From the NCBI GenBank assembly GCA_017989485.1, contig JAGNPU010000028.1, positions 1 to 11,119 on the forward strand: a stretch of DNA of 11,119 nucleotides. The letters are read 5' to 3'. A program made the translations under genes and the position numbers. Source of the stretch: Neisseriaceae bacterium. GTDB taxonomy: Bacteria > Pseudomonadota > Gammaproteobacteria > Burkholderiales > Neisseriaceae. Shown one piece after another: positions 1 through 7,116 of the stretch. The notes under the pieces are model-generated. The model did no database searches, was not told the DNA's origin, and was given only the letters and a program-made list of their open reading frames with translations. Every line of letters begins with the position of its first letter. Position 1 is the stretch's first letter.

Positions 1-845
1 TCGGTAAAGTAAGCAACCTGACTGACTACGGTGCATTCGTTGAAATCGAACAAGGCATCGAAGGTTTGGTACACGTTTCAGAAATGGACTGGACCAACAA
101 AAACGTACACCCAAGCAAAGTGGTTCAATTGGGAGACGAAGTTGAAGTCATGATCTTGGACATCGACGAAGACCGTCGTCGTATTTCTCTGGGTATGAAA
201 CAATGCCAAGCTAACCCTTGGGAAGAGTTTGCTGCCTTGCAGAAAAAAGGCGATAAAATCACTGGCGCAATCAAATCAATCACCGACTTTGGCGTGTTTG
301 TTGGCTTGAATGGCGGCATCGATGGTTTGGTTCACCTGTCTGACCTTTCTTGGAGCGAAACTGGCGAAGAAGCCGTACGCAAATACAAAAAAGGTGACGA
401 AGTGGACACCGTGGTGTTGGCGATTGACGTTGAAAAAGAACGCATCTCTTTGGGCATTAAACAGCTTGAAGGTGATCCATTCAACAACTACATCAGCGTA
501 AACGACAAAGGTGCTTTGGTTAAAGGTACTGTGAAATCTCTAGATGCTAAAGGCGCCGTTGTGGTTCTTGAAGCTGACGTTGAGGCTTACTTGCGCGCTT
601 CTGAAGTGTCACGTGACCGCGTTGAAGACATTCGCAACCACCTAAACGAAGGTGACGAAGTGGAAGCTTTGATCATTGCCGTTGACCGTAAAAACCGTAA
701 CATCAGCTTGTCTATCAAAGCCAAAGACGGCAAAGACGAAGGTGAAAGCCTGCGTACCGTGTCTGCCGCTTCTAGCAGCAATGTGAACGCTGGTACGACT
801 AGCCTAGGCGATTTGCTTAAAGCTAAGTTGTCTGGCGAGGAGTAA
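1..845 (+). CDS. rpsA: 30S ribosomal protein S1, 3' part (5' end outside window)
   Basis: Ribosomal protein S1 binds mRNA on the 30S subunit and helps unfold and dock structured or weak-Shine-Dalgarno messages. The reading frame is open from base 3 and gives 280 residues to the TAA at 843-845. It contains three tandem S1 (OB-fold) repeats matching the last three of the six in a full S1. The first starts at the window edge ([16 protein letters not shown]), the second near residue 87 ([20 protein letters not shown]), and the third near residue 174 ([16 protein letters not shown]). The closing signatures [20 protein letters not shown] and [12 protein letters not shown] end the repeats. By recall of the 557-residue E. 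coli protein, roughly the N-terminal half is missing because the window cuts it. The C-terminal tail after the last repeat (ending KAKLSGEE) is low-complexity, as usual. ihfB follows after 8 bases, the conserved rpsA-ihfB pair. Confidence 0.97.
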   Translation, partial: GKVSNLTDYGAFVEIEQGIEGLVHVSEMDWTNKNVHPSKVVQLGDEVEVMILDIDEDRRRISLGMKQCQANPWEEFAALQKKGDKITGAIKSITDFGVFVGLNGGIDGLVHLSDLSWSETGEEAVRKYKKGDEVDTVVLAIDVEKERISLGIKQLEGDPFNNYISVNDKGALVKGTVKSLDAKGAVVVLEADVEAYLRASEVSRDRVEDIRNHLNEGDEVEALIIAVDRKNRNISLSIKAKDGKDEGESLRTVSAASSSNVNAGTTSLGDLLKAKLSGEE

Positions 846-853
846 GCTGAGCT

Positions 854-1165
854 ATGACCAAGTCGGAGTTAATGCTTCGTTTAGTTGATTTATTTGCCGC
901 TAAGCGTAACACTCAGTTGGTCGCAAAGGATGTGGAGCAAGGCGTTAAGGTGTTGGTTGACACCATGACGCGCTCCCTTGCGAAAGGTCAACGCATTGAG
1001 ATTCGTGGTTTCGGTAGCTTTGATTTAAATCACCGACCCGCCCGCACTGGGCGCAACCCTAAAACCGGCGAAAAAGTGGACGTGCCAGAAAAATACGTGC
1101 CTCATTTTAAACCTGGTAAAGAGTTGCGTGAGCGTGTTGATGGCGCAATGCAAAAAACCAATTAA
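854..1165 (+). CDS. ihfB: Integration host factor subunit beta
   Basis: This is the beta subunit of IHF, a nucleoid protein that pairs with IhfA and bends DNA sharply at specific sites, affecting promoters, replication and recombination. The 103 residues show the HU/IHF fold: an N-terminal helical body starting [11 protein letters not shown], the RGFGSF turn at residues 51-56, and the DNA-binding arm [10 protein letters not shown] at 64-73 with the intercalating proline region. The end [15 protein letters not shown] is typical of IhfB rather than HU. It is slightly longer than the 94-residue E. coli protein, through a few extra residues near 15-24 and a short C-terminal extension. The start is the ATG 8 bases after the rpsA stop. 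A purine stretch GAGGAG at 837-842, inside the rpsA end, lies 11 bases upstream, so coupling with rpsA is likely. A strong terminator follows. Confidence 0.97.
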   Translation: MTKSELMLRLVDLFAAKRNTQLVAKDVEQGVKVLVDTMTRSLAKGQRIEIRGFGSFDLNHRPARTGRNPKTGEKVDVPEKYVPHFKPGKELRERVDGAMQKTN

Positions 1166-1183
1166 TCTGTTTCTTTTGTGAAC

Positions 1184-1212
1184 AAGCGCCGCTTAACCGC
1201 GGCGCTTTTTTT
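1184..1212 (+). terminator. Rho-independent terminator after ihfB
   Basis: A perfect 9-bp GC-rich stem, AAGCGCCGC (1184-1192) with GCGGCGCTT (1199-1207), closes a 6-base loop. A run of seven T (1206-1212) overlaps the end of the stem. It lies 18 bases after the ihfB stop and should end the rpsA-ihfB transcript. Confidence 0.92.
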
Positions 1213-1318
1213 GTCTGTGCTTCATGTGGTTAACCGCGTGATCGGGGTGAGCCCGGCCGACATGACGATATAGATATCCTCAACCGAATTTTTTTGCTAT
1301 GGTGTAGCCTAGGCTGGG

Positions 1319-1348
1319 TTGTACACACCACAAAATGTATCAAATAAT
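1319..1348 (+). promoter_or_regulatory. Possible zapE promoter
   Basis: Because a terminator precedes it, zapE needs its own promoter in the 207-base gap 1166-1372. The best pair I can see is TTGTAC (1319-1324, three of six matches to the sigma70 -35 box) and AATAAT (1343-1348, five of six matches to the -10 box), 18 bases apart, in an AT-rich stretch. The -35 match is weak and the assignment tentative. Short palindromes lie upstream at 1228-1235, 1267-1278 and 1306-1315. Confidence 0.3.
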
Positions 1349-1372
1349 CAATAAAAATAACGGATTTAAACA

Positions 1373-2503
1373 ATGACAGAATCAAGACAACTTGTTCTTC
1401 CTGCGTATGAGGGGGAAACCCCCACCTCTTGGTATCAAAAAGCCAGTCGCTTGGACGGCTTTATCAAGGATAAGGCGCAGGCTCAGGCCATTGAACTATT
1501 GGATGACCTGTGGCATGACTTGATGGATTTTAAAAAACGGCGTAATCGTTTTTTAGGGCGAAGTTTTCGCTCGCCGCACGTGCCCAAAGGCCTGTATTTT
1601 TACGGCGGGGTGGGGCGGGGCAAGAGCTTTGTGATGGATGCTTTTTTTGGCTGTCTGCCCTATAAGCGTAAGCGACGTGTCCACTTTCATGCCTTTATGG
1701 CGGAAGTGCATGAGCGTTTGCGCGCGCATAAAGGTGAGGCGAATCCGCTGACCGTGGTGGCCGAAGAGATTTCGCAAGAGGTGCGGCTATTGTGCTTTGA
1801 TGAATTTCACGTCAGCGACATTGCCGACGCCATGATTTTAGGCCGCTTGCTGGATGGGCTGTTTGCCAAAGGCGTGGTGCTGGTGGCGACGTCCAATTAT
1901 GCGCCGTCGGCGCTGTATCCCAATGGGCTACAGCGACACAACTTCCTGCCCACGATTAAGCTGATGGAAGACAAGCTTCAGGTGGTTAATTTGGATGGGG
2001 GGGAAGACTATCGTATGCGCGCCTTGGTAAAGGCCCCCATTTTCTTGGTGCCCAATAGCGAGGCCAATGACGTTCAACTGGCCAACCTGTTTGCCGACGT
2101 GACCGAGGGGCGCGCCCAGCGCGAAAAAATCGTCACCATACACGGGCGGCCCTTGACCACGCGCGGCCACGCCGAAGACGCCATTTGGTTTGATTTTAAA
2201 GAATTATGCTATGGGCCGCGCTCGCAGGCAGATTATTTATACCTGGCACAGCACTATCACACGGTTTTCGTGTCTGACATATTAAAGCTGGCGGCGGACA
2301 AGCGCAGTGAGGCCAGGCGTCTGACTTGGATGGTGGACGTGTTTTATGATTACCGGGTGAAAATGATTGCCACGGGAGATGTGGTGCCCGAGCAAATCTA
2401 CGTTGAAGGGGATTTTGCGCAAGAGTTTGAACGCACCGCCAGCCGTTTGATAGACATGCAAACCCAGCAGTATTTGTCGTTGTCCCACCTTACTTTGGCA
2501 TAA
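1373..2503 (+). CDS. zapE: Cell division protein ZapE (AFG1-like ATPase)
   Basis: ZapE is a P-loop ATPase of the AFG1/LACE1 family. In E. coli it associates with the Z-ring, acts in constriction, and destabilises FtsZ polymers in an ATP-dependent way. The 376 residues match the usual length (about 375). Visible motifs are Walker A GGVGRGKS at residues 78-85, Walker [10 protein letters not shown] at 139-147, and a sensor-like [18 protein letters not shown] stretch at 171-188. The family signature [12 protein letters not shown] is at 105-116. The C-terminal part ([20 protein letters not shown], later [16 protein letters not shown]) is also typical of the family. No signal peptide or membrane segment is visible, so it is cytoplasmic. 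The start ATG has only a weak purine box, GGA at 1362-1364, 8 bases away. It stands between the ihfB terminator and the ndk promoter, apparently as a single-gene unit. Confidence 0.93.
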   Translation: MTESRQLVLPAYEGETPTSWYQKASRLDGFIKDKAQAQAIELLDDLWHDLMDFKKRRNRFLGRSFRSPHVPKGLYFYGGVGRGKSFVMDAFFGCLPYKRKRRVHFHAFMAEVHERLRAHKGEANPLTVVAEEISQEVRLLCFDEFHVSDIADAMILGRLLDGLFAKGVVLVATSNYAPSALYPNGLQRHNFLPTIKLMEDKLQVVNLDGGEDYRMRALVKAPIFLVPNSEANDVQLANLFADVTEGRAQREKIVTIHGRPLTTRGHAEDAIWFDFKELCYGPRSQADYLYLAQHYHTVFVSDILKLAADKRSEARRLTWMVDVFYDYRVKMIATGDVVPEQIYVEGDFAQEFERTASRLIDMQTQQYLSLSHLTLA

Positions 2504-2581
2504 AACCCATGCGATTTATCATGTGGCTGAGACTTAAGATAAAATTTATGTGAAAAATAGTGTCTGTTAAGGGCAAAACCT

Positions 2582-2590
2582 TGCTAAAAT
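2582..2590 (+). promoter_or_regulatory. Likely ndk promoter, extended -10 element
   Basis: TTGCTAAAAT at 2581-2590 contains TG-C-TAAAAT: an extended -10 (TGn) followed by a hexamer with five of six matches to TATAAT. No good -35 box lies 16-18 bases upstream, as is common for extended -10 promoters. Transcription would start near 2597, giving a leader of about 37 bases before the ndk ATG at 2634. The ribosome binding site GGAGAG at 2622-2627 fits this. A second -10-like TAAAAT at 2540-2545 lacks both a TG and a -35. Confidence 0.5.
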
Positions 2591-2633
2591 AACGCATTTT
2601 CCCTATCTAAACTTATCTGTTGGAGAGTTATAC

Positions 2634-3059
2634 ATGGCAATTGAACGCACCATTTCTATCATCAAGCCTGATGCCGTCGCACAAAACGTGATTGGTCAAA
2701 TTTACACCCGTTTCGAAAGCAACGGTCTTAAAGTGATTGCTGCTAAAATGAAGCAGTTGTCTCAGGCTGATGCCGAAGGTTTTTATGCCGTACACAAAGA
2801 GCGTCCTTTCTTTGCCGATTTGGTTAAATTCATGACCAGCGGTCCTGTGATGATCCAAGTGTTGGAAGGCGAAAATGCGGTTTTGAAAAACCGTGAACTA
2901 ATGGGTGCGACCAACCCTAAAGAAGCAGAAGCCGGCACCATTCGTGCTGACTTTGCTAAATCAATTGATGCCAACGCAGTACACGGCTCTGACAGCTTGG
3001 AAAATGCGGCTATTGAAATGGCTTATTTTTTCACTGATTCAGAAATCTGTGCTCGTTAA
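2634..3059 (+). CDS. ndk: Nucleoside diphosphate kinase
   Basis: Ndk transfers the terminal phosphate of an NTP (usually ATP) to NDPs and dNDPs through a phosphohistidine, balancing nucleotide pools in the cytoplasm. The 141 residues are the standard length. The N-terminal [12 protein letters not shown] contains the conserved Lys11, and the active-site segment NAVHGSDS places the catalytic histidine at residue 117. Other family landmarks are the KERPFF segment (55-60), MTSGPV (67-72) and [17 protein letters not shown] (91-107). The start ATG has a good Shine-Dalgarno box, GGAGAG at 2622-2627, 6 bases away. Codons here look more AT-rich than in neighbouring zapE, as is usual for highly expressed genes and seen in rpsA too. 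rlmN follows after 56 bases that hold a hairpin. Confidence 0.98.
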   Translation: MAIERTISIIKPDAVAQNVIGQIYTRFESNGLKVIAAKMKQLSQADAEGFYAVHKERPFFADLVKFMTSGPVMIQVLEGENAVLKNRELMGATNPKEAEAGTIRADFAKSIDANAVHGSDSLENAAIEMAYFFTDSEICAR

Positions 3060-3061
3060 TT

Positions 3062-3068
3062 AAAGGAG
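3062..3068 (+). promoter_or_regulatory. Displaced Shine-Dalgarno box for rlmN
   Basis: AAAGGAG is an excellent Shine-Dalgarno sequence, but it lies 47 bases before the only plausible rlmN start (ATG 3116). No other start codon suitably follows it. The bases just before ATG 3116 (GCCTGAATTTGT) contain no such box. The hairpin at 3072-3110 lies between the two. Folded out, it leaves 3 bases on the left and 5 on the right, an effective spacing of about 8. Confidence 0.55.
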
Positions 3069-3071
3069 TCC

Positions 3072-3110
3072 TTCAGGCAAGGTGTTTGTTTCGGCAACCG
3101 CCTGCCTGAA
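3072..3110 (+). promoter_or_regulatory. Hairpin between ndk and rlmN
   Basis: TTCAGGCA (3072-3079) pairs perfectly with TGCCTGAA (3103-3110). GGT (3081-3083) can pair with ACC (3097-3099) further in, across a small internal loop. Only three T follow, so it is at best a weak terminator of ndk. It may instead act in rlmN translation by bridging the Shine-Dalgarno box to the start codon. The right arm, CGCCTGCCTGAA (3099-3110), resembles DNA uptake sequence dialects of Neisseriaceae (10 of 12 positions against AGGCTGCCTGAA as I recall it), and inverted uptake sequences often form terminators in that family. Confidence 0.6.
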
Positions 3111-3115
3111 TTTGT

Positions 3116-4207
3116 ATGCGTACCAATCTATTAAATTATGATCTACCCGGTTTGACGCGCCATTTCGAAGAAATGGGCGAAAAACCATTCCGAGCCAAAC
3201 AGGTAATGCGTTGGATGCACCAAATGGGTGCCGCCAATTTTGACGACATGACTGACTTGGCGAAATCACTGCGCGCAAAATTAGACGAACAGGCCGTGAT
3301 TCAAGTGCCTGATTTGATGACGTCGCAAGCATCTGTTGATGGTACCCGTAAATGGCTACTCGACGTCGGTACCGGCAATGGCGTGGAGACGGTGTTTATT
3401 CCCGAATCCGAGCGCGGTACCTTGTGTATCTCTTCTCAAGTTGGCTGTGCGCTAGAGTGCACGTTTTGTTCTACTGGTCGTCAGGGCTTTAACCGCAACT
3501 TAAGTGCTGCGGAAATCATTGGTCAGCTGTGGTGGGCCAATAAAGCCATGGGCGTGACGCCGCGCAACGAGCGCGTGGTGTCTAACGTGGTGATGATGGG
3601 CATGGGCGAACCCTTGGCCAACTACGACAACGTGGTGACGGCTTTAAACATTATGTTGGATGATCATGGTTATGGCCTTTCGCGCCGCCGTGTGACGGTC
3701 TCTACCTCCGGCATGGTGCCGCAGATGGATAGGCTCAAAGAAGATTGTCCGGTGGCGTTGGCGGTGTCTTTACACGCCTCTAACGATGCCGTGCGCGATG
3801 AAATCGTGCCCTTAAATAAAAAATACCCCTTAAAAGAGTTAATGGCGGCCTGCCAGCGTTATTTGGTGAAGGCGCCGCGCGACTTCATTACCTTTGAGTA
3901 TGTGATGTTGCAAGGGGTGAATGACTTTGTGCAACACGCACATGAACTGGTTGCCCTGGTGCGTGACGTGCCGTGCAAGTTTAACCTGATCCCGTTTAAT
4001 CCCTTCCCTAATTCGGGTTATGATCGTTCTAGCAACGACCGTATCCGTGCGTTTAGAGACGTTTTGCACGAGGCCGGCCTGATTGTGACCGTGCGCAAAA
4101 CCCGCGGTGACGACATCGATGCGGCCTGTGGCCAGCTGGCCGGGCAGGTGAAGGACAAAACCAAGCGTCAGGCAAAATGGCAGCAAATTACCTTGGATAA
4201 AGGCTAA
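3116..4207 (+). CDS. rlmN: Dual-specificity RNA methyltransferase RlmN
   Basis: RlmN is a radical-SAM enzyme that methylates C2 of adenosine at position 2503 of 23S rRNA and position 37 of some tRNAs, tuning decoding and peptidyl-transferase behaviour. The 363 residues carry the radical-SAM cluster motif CALECTFC, with Cys111, Cys115 and Cys118 binding the 4Fe-4S cluster. The resolving cysteine is Cys104 (GTLCISSQ), and the methyl-carrying cysteine is Cys338 in the conserved [16 protein letters not shown] end. [13 protein letters not shown] (161-173) and the STSGMVPQ segment (196-203) are SAM-site landmarks. The wording [20 protein letters not shown] at the N-terminus matches neisserial RlmN. 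An in-frame TGA at 3107-3109 fixes the start at ATG 3116, which has no adjacent Shine-Dalgarno box. It is 56 bases after ndk and 4 bases before the lipoprotein gene. Confidence 0.97.
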   Translation: MRTNLLNYDLPGLTRHFEEMGEKPFRAKQVMRWMHQMGAANFDDMTDLAKSLRAKLDEQAVIQVPDLMTSQASVDGTRKWLLDVGTGNGVETVFIPESERGTLCISSQVGCALECTFCSTGRQGFNRNLSAAEIIGQLWWANKAMGVTPRNERVVSNVVMMGMGEPLANYDNVVTALNIMLDDHGYGLSRRRVTVSTSGMVPQMDRLKEDCPVALAVSLHASNDAVRDEIVPLNKKYPLKELMAACQRYLVKAPRDFITFEYVMLQGVNDFVQHAHELVALVRDVPCKFNLIPFNPFPNSGYDRSSNDRIRAFRDVLHEAGLIVTVRKTRGDDIDAACGQLAGQVKDKTKRQAKWQQITLDKG

Positions 4208-4211
4208 GGCC

Positions 4212-4682
4212 ATGAAGCGCCTGCTCGTGACCATGATGATCATGACGGGGTGGGCGTTGGCAGGGTGTGTCAGTACGGTAGACACTGCCGGGCAGGCGCA
4301 GCGCTTGGCCACGGTTAAAACCCGTTTGGCGCTAGGCTATATGGGGCAGGGGCAAGGACTAGAGGCGCAGCGGCAAATTGACGCCGCGGTCCGGTTGGCG
4401 CCGGCGCAGCCCCATGCGTGGTTGGTTAGGGCGCAGATTTACAGCCACCTTGACCGCCACACAGAAGCGGATGCCAGCTATCAGCAGGCCTTAATCTTGG
4501 CGCCTGAGGCCGGTATGGCCAACCATCATTACGGTTGGTATTTGTGCCAGACGGATGCCACTCGGGCGGCGGCGATGGCCTATTTTGACCGTGCTTTGGC
4601 GGACGAGGCCTATGCCGACAGGGCGCAGGCGAGCGGACACCGGCAGGCGTGTTTGGCGCAGCTAGGCCAACCAACAGAATAA
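4212..4682 (+). CDS. pilW: PilW/PilF-like TPR lipoprotein, C-terminally short
   Basis: This is probably a homologue of PilW (Neisseria) / PilF (Pseudomonas), outer-membrane TPR lipoproteins that pilot or stabilise the type IV pilus secretin PilQ. The signal peptide is MKRLLVTMMIMTGWALAGC, with lipobox LAGC and lipidated Cys19. TPR-like helices follow: roughly residues 38-67 (GYMGQGQGLEAQRQIDAAVR), 68-101 (HAWLVRAQIYSHLDRHTEAD) and 102-134 (NHHYGWYLC and MAYFDRAL). The position between rlmN and rodZ matches Neisseria pilW. At 156 residues it is well short of the roughly 250 usual for the family. It ends at a TAA just where another TPR would begin, so the C-terminal repeats are missing. The frame stays open for 69 more codons after the stop but reads arginine-rich and not TPR-like. 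The Shine-Dalgarno box AAAGG (4199-4203) lies in the rlmN end, 8 bases before ATG. Pilus function is uncertain given the truncation. Confidence 0.75.
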   Translation: MKRLLVTMMIMTGWALAGCVSTVDTAGQAQRLATVKTRLALGYMGQGQGLEAQRQIDAAVRLAPAQPHAWLVRAQIYSHLDRHTEADASYQQALILAPEAGMANHHYGWYLCQTDATRAAAMAYFDRALADEAYADRAQASGHRQACLAQLGQPTE

Positions 4683-4686
4683 CAAA

Positions 4687-4708
4687 CTGACCTGCGTCAG
4701 CAGGTCAG
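4687..4708. terminator. Perfect hairpin after pilW, possible terminator
   Basis: CTGACCTGC (4687-4695) and GCAGGTCAG (4700-4708) form a perfect 9-bp stem around a 4-base loop, just 4 bases past the pilW stop. On the + strand no T-run follows (GCAAACACGG), so it would be a poor intrinsic terminator but could protect the message end. On the - strand it is followed by TTTGTTATT, which is closer to a terminator for transcription coming from rodZ towards pilW. Confidence 0.5.
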
Positions 4709-4849
4709 GCAAACACGGAAACAACCGTTGTCTTTGATGCGGTCAAGGACAACAAGGGCATTAAGCAATCGCGAGGGCCGGTTTGGGTTTGGTTCTTTCG
4801 GCCGATTGCGGGCCCAAGCGCGAATATTGCTCAGGGTTAGAACAAGCAT
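4697..4849 (-). CDS. Candidate small ORF, 50 residues, function unknown
   Basis: A 50-codon reading frame lies antisense in the pilW-rodZ gap. It begins MLVLTLSNIRAWARNR and ends NGCFRVCLTC, and I recognise no family. It is basic and proline/asparagine-rich near residues 14-26, with a leucine-rich stretch at 28-35 and three cysteines near the end. It has a good Shine-Dalgarno box AAGGGG (complement of 4856-4861) 6 bases before its ATG. Its TGA lies in the loop of the 4687-4708 hairpin, which has a T-rich tail on this strand. Against it: no convincing promoter, a common chance length, and two G-U pairs in the 4727-4753 hairpin that only work on the opposite RNA strand. Treat it as a hypothesis. 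Confidence 0.2.
   Translation of the reverse strand: MLVLTLSNIRAWARNRPKEPNPNRPSRLLNALVVLDRIKDNGCFRVCLTC
4727..4753 (+). repeat. Inverted repeat / RNA hairpin in pilW-rodZ gap
   Basis: GTTGTCTTTGAT (4727-4738) pairs with GTCAAGGACAAC (4742-4753) around a 3-base GCG loop: 12 pairs, ten Watson-Crick and two G-U. The G-U pairs form only in RNA copied from the + strand, which suggests a structure in the rodZ leader or the pilW trailer. Confidence 0.55.
4765..4809 (+). repeat. Bulged stem-loop in pilW-rodZ gap
   Basis: GCAATC (4765-4770) pairs with GATTGC (4804-4809), and GGCCG (4776-4780) pairs with CGGCC (4799-4803), leaving a 5-base bulge on the left arm and an 18-base T/G-rich loop. It is the third inverted repeat within about 125 bases. 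Together they suggest a structured untranslated region, but I recognise no known riboswitch or leader family. Confidence 0.45.
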
Positions 4850-4917
4850 GAAAAACCCCTTGATGCAGTGTTTAACATCATACGAAGCATGACGTAAGAT
4901 ATTTTTAGGACGGGATT

Positions 4918-5820
4918 ATGAGTGACGTTGAACAAAAGCAAACAACCGAGACGGCTCCTGTAAACGATGCTGTGTTGCCGTTGGGCGAAAAGTTAAAACA
5001 GGCGCGTCTGAATAAGGGCCTAAGCGTAGGCGAAGTGGCCGAGCGTTTAAAACTGGGTGTGACCCAGGTGGACGCCATGGAGGCCAGCGACCCTAGTCGC
5101 TTTCCAGAGCCGGTTTTTGCCCGTGGTTTCTTCCGTAGCTATGCCCGCTTTTTGCAGTTGAATGAGGCGGACGTGCTGGCTGATTTAAATAAGATGTTCC
5201 CTTCCGAGCGCGTGGCCGTGAATCATGGCCAAAACGCATCGGCCAATAAACCCATCTCCGTTGGCCGTGCTGGCAGTGGCAAGAAGCTGCCTAAGTGGTT
5301 GTGGATGGCGGGTTTGGTGGTGGTGATAGTCGGCGTTGCCGTGGCCTGGCCTAAGGGCGATGGCGAAGAAGTGGCTGCCGATGCCGACATGCCTTTGGCG
5401 GTTGGCGAACTGGCCGCCCCTCAGGTTGAGCCCGTGGCGCCGGTTGTGGCAGAGGGTGTGGCCGAAGGCACTGAGGTGACGGTTGCGCCTGCCGAGACGG
5501 ATGAAGCGACTGTGGCCGCCGTGGGCAATGAAGTGCTGGTGGTGAATATTGCCAGCCGTTCGATGCTGACGGTCAAAAACAAAGACGGCGAAGTGTTGAT
5601 GAGCAAAATCGTGCCTGCACGCAGTGAGCATCGCTTTGAAGGCGGTGCCCCCTACGATGTACGCATAGGCTATGCCCGTGGGGCCAGCATGACGTTTAAC
5701 GATGAAGCGGTCGATTTGACCAGTGCTTTTGTGGATAAAACCACGGCAGCCACCACCGTGCCGGCAGCCAATGCCGCCGCACCGGCAGCAGCCACAGCAA
5801 CGGTACCAGGACATGACTGA
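4918..5820 (+). CDS. rodZ: Cytoskeleton protein RodZ
   Basis: RodZ is a bitopic inner-membrane protein that links the MreB actin-like cytoskeleton to the cell-wall elongation machinery, keeping rod shape. The 300 residues run in the expected order. An N-terminal helix-turn-helix of the HTH_25 type, which binds MreB, lies at about 21-82 ([19 protein letters not shown], then [20 protein letters not shown]). A basic linker is followed by one membrane segment at about 125-145 ([19 protein letters not shown]). A variable Glu/Ala/Val-rich periplasmic linker spans 148-203, and a C-terminal beta domain (DUF4115 type) spans about 204-271. The last 30 residues are an Ala/Thr/Pro tail. The start ATG has AGGA at 4907-4910, 7 bases away. 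The stop overlaps the ispG start by 8 bases (ATGACTGA). If the organism is coccoid the role would need rethinking. Cell shape cannot be read here. Confidence 0.93.
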   Translation: MSDVEQKQTTETAPVNDAVLPLGEKLKQARLNKGLSVGEVAERLKLGVTQVDAMEASDPSRFPEPVFARGFFRSYARFLQLNEADVLADLNKMFPSERVAVNHGQNASANKPISVGRAGSGKKLPKWLWMAGLVVVIVGVAVAWPKGDGEEVAADADMPLAVGELAAPQVEPVAPVVAEGVAEGTEVTVAPAETDEATVAAVGNEVLVVNIASRSMLTVKNKDGEVLMSKIVPARSEHRFEGGAPYDVRIGYARGASMTFNDEAVDLTSAFVDKTTAATTVPAANAAAPAAATATVPGHD

Positions 5821-7090
5821 AGCACGTAATTTGTTGGTCAGACGCAAAACCCATTTGGTGGCGGTAGACCATGTTTTGGTGGGTTCCGCCGCACCGGTGG
5901 TGGTGCAGTCGATGACCAATACGGATACAGCCGATGCCGAAGGCACGGCACAGCAAGTTTTTGAGCTGGCCCATGCCGGCTCGGAAATGGTGCGCATCAC
6001 CGTGAATAGCCCAGAGGCAGCGGCCAAGGTGGCCGAGATTCGTCAGCGTTTAGACGACATGGGCTGTAACGTGCCGTTGGTGGGGGACTTTCACTTTAAT
6101 GGTGAACGCCTGCTGCGCGATTACCAAGATTGTGCCAAAGCGTTGGCGAAATACCGCATCAACCCCGGCAACGTCGGCAGAGGCGTGAAGGGTGATGAGA
6201 AGTTTAGCTACATGATTGAGCAGGCCATAGAGCATGATAAGGCCGTGCGCATCGGTGTGAACTGGGGCAGCCTGGATCAGGCCTTGTCTAAGCGCTTAAT
6301 GGATGAGAATCTTGCCTTAGGCAGCCCGAAAACCGCCGATCAGGTGATGAAAGAAGCCCTCATCGTGTCGGCCTTAGAGTCGGCGCAAAAAGCACGCGAA
6401 ATCGGCCTGTCGGAAAACAAAATCATCCTGTCGTGTAAGGTCAGCAACGTGCAAGACTTAATCAGCGTCTACCGTGATTTGGGCAGCCGCTGCGATTATC
6501 CTTTGCACCTAGGGTTGACCGAGGCAGGCATGGGCAGTAAGGGCATTGTGGCGTCCAGCGCGGCCTTAGCCGTATTGCTGCAAGAGGGCATTGGCGACAC
6601 CATCCGGATTTCGCTGACGCCAGAGCCGGGCAGTGCCCGCACGCAAGAAGTGATTGTGGCTCAGGAATTATTGCAAACCATGGGTTTGCGCCACTTTACC
6701 CCGTTGGTGACCGCCTGCCCAGGCTGCGGCCGCACCACCAGTACCGTGTTTCAAGAGCTGGCTCAGGACATTCAAAAATATCTGCGCGAGCAAATGACCA
6801 TATGGCGCCTGCAGTATCCTGGCGTAGAGGCGTTAAACGTCGCCGTGATGGGCTGCGTGGTCAATGGCCCTGGCGAAAGCAAGCTGGCCGATATTGGCAT
6901 TAGCCTGCCGGGCACGGGTGAAGTGCCTGTGGCACCGGTATATGTAGACGGCAAGCGTTTGGTGACCCTAAAAGGGGATCAGATGGCCGAACAGTTTATC
7001 CAAATTGTGGATGACTATGTGGTGACTCATTTTGGTGAAGGCGGCGACAGACGCACGCGCAGCAAAGTCATTCCCATTGTTCATTCATAA
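5813..7090 (+). CDS. ispG: 4-hydroxy-3-methylbut-2-enyl diphosphate synthase (flavodoxin), IspG/GcpE
   Basis: IspG is the penultimate enzyme of the MEP isoprenoid pathway. It reductively converts methylerythritol cyclodiphosphate to HMBPP using a 4Fe-4S cluster and flavodoxin or ferredoxin electrons. The 425 residues begin with a TIM-barrel domain ([13 protein letters not shown] at 29-41, NPGNVG at 117-122, [13 protein letters not shown] at 232-244). The C-terminal cluster domain has Cys302 and Cys305 in [10 protein letters not shown], Cys348 in [10 protein letters not shown], and the fourth ligand Glu355. A longer in-frame opening begins with GTG 5723, but that part only mirrors the rodZ tail, so I choose ATG 5813, which precedes the conserved [15 protein letters not shown]. 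This start has AGGA only 1 base away, too close to work normally, and overlaps the rodZ stop, so translational coupling to rodZ is likely. The C-terminal SKVIPIVHS resembles the neisserial end. Confidence 0.96.
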   Translation: MTEARNLLVRRKTHLVAVDHVLVGSAAPVVVQSMTNTDTADAEGTAQQVFELAHAGSEMVRITVNSPEAAAKVAEIRQRLDDMGCNVPLVGDFHFNGERLLRDYQDCAKALAKYRINPGNVGRGVKGDEKFSYMIEQAIEHDKAVRIGVNWGSLDQALSKRLMDENLALGSPKTADQVMKEALIVSALESAQKAREIGLSENKIILSCKVSNVQDLISVYRDLGSRCDYPLHLGLTEAGMGSKGIVASSAALAVLLQEGIGDTIRISLTPEPGSARTQEVIVAQELLQTMGLRHFTPLVTACPGCGRTTSTVFQELAQDIQKYLREQMTIWRLQYPGVEALNVAVMGCVVNGPGESKLADIGISLPGTGEVPVAPVYVDGKRLVTLKGDQMAEQFIQIVDDYVVTHFGEGGDRRTRSKVIPIVHS

Positions 7091-7116
7091 GCATACCCAA
7101 TATAAAGACGAGAATC

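Noticed and set aside
1193..1238. Direct repeat of TTAACCGCG at 1193-1201 and 1230-1238
   Set aside because: One copy is part of the ihfB terminator. A 9-base repeat alone gives no evidence of function.
3839..4312. Minus-strand ORF of 157 codons over the end of rlmN
   Set aside because: It is antisense to the conserved radical-SAM C-terminus and the pilW signal peptide, with no recognisable protein and no supporting signals.
4871..4900. Possible rodZ promoter TTTAAC / TAAGAT
   Set aside because: The boxes match poorly, and the start of transcription would fall near 4907, on top of the ribosome binding site.
5723..5812. Longer N-terminus for IspG from GTG 5723 or ATG 5771
   Set aside because: The extra residues are the other-frame reading of the repetitive rodZ tail (Pro/Gln/Arg-rich) and have no place in the IspG fold.
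5185..6027. Long minus-strand ORF (280 codons) over rodZ and ispG
   Set aside because: It is a shadow of two well-recognised + strand genes. Its translation is His/Arg/Cys-rich low-quality sequence with no family likeness.
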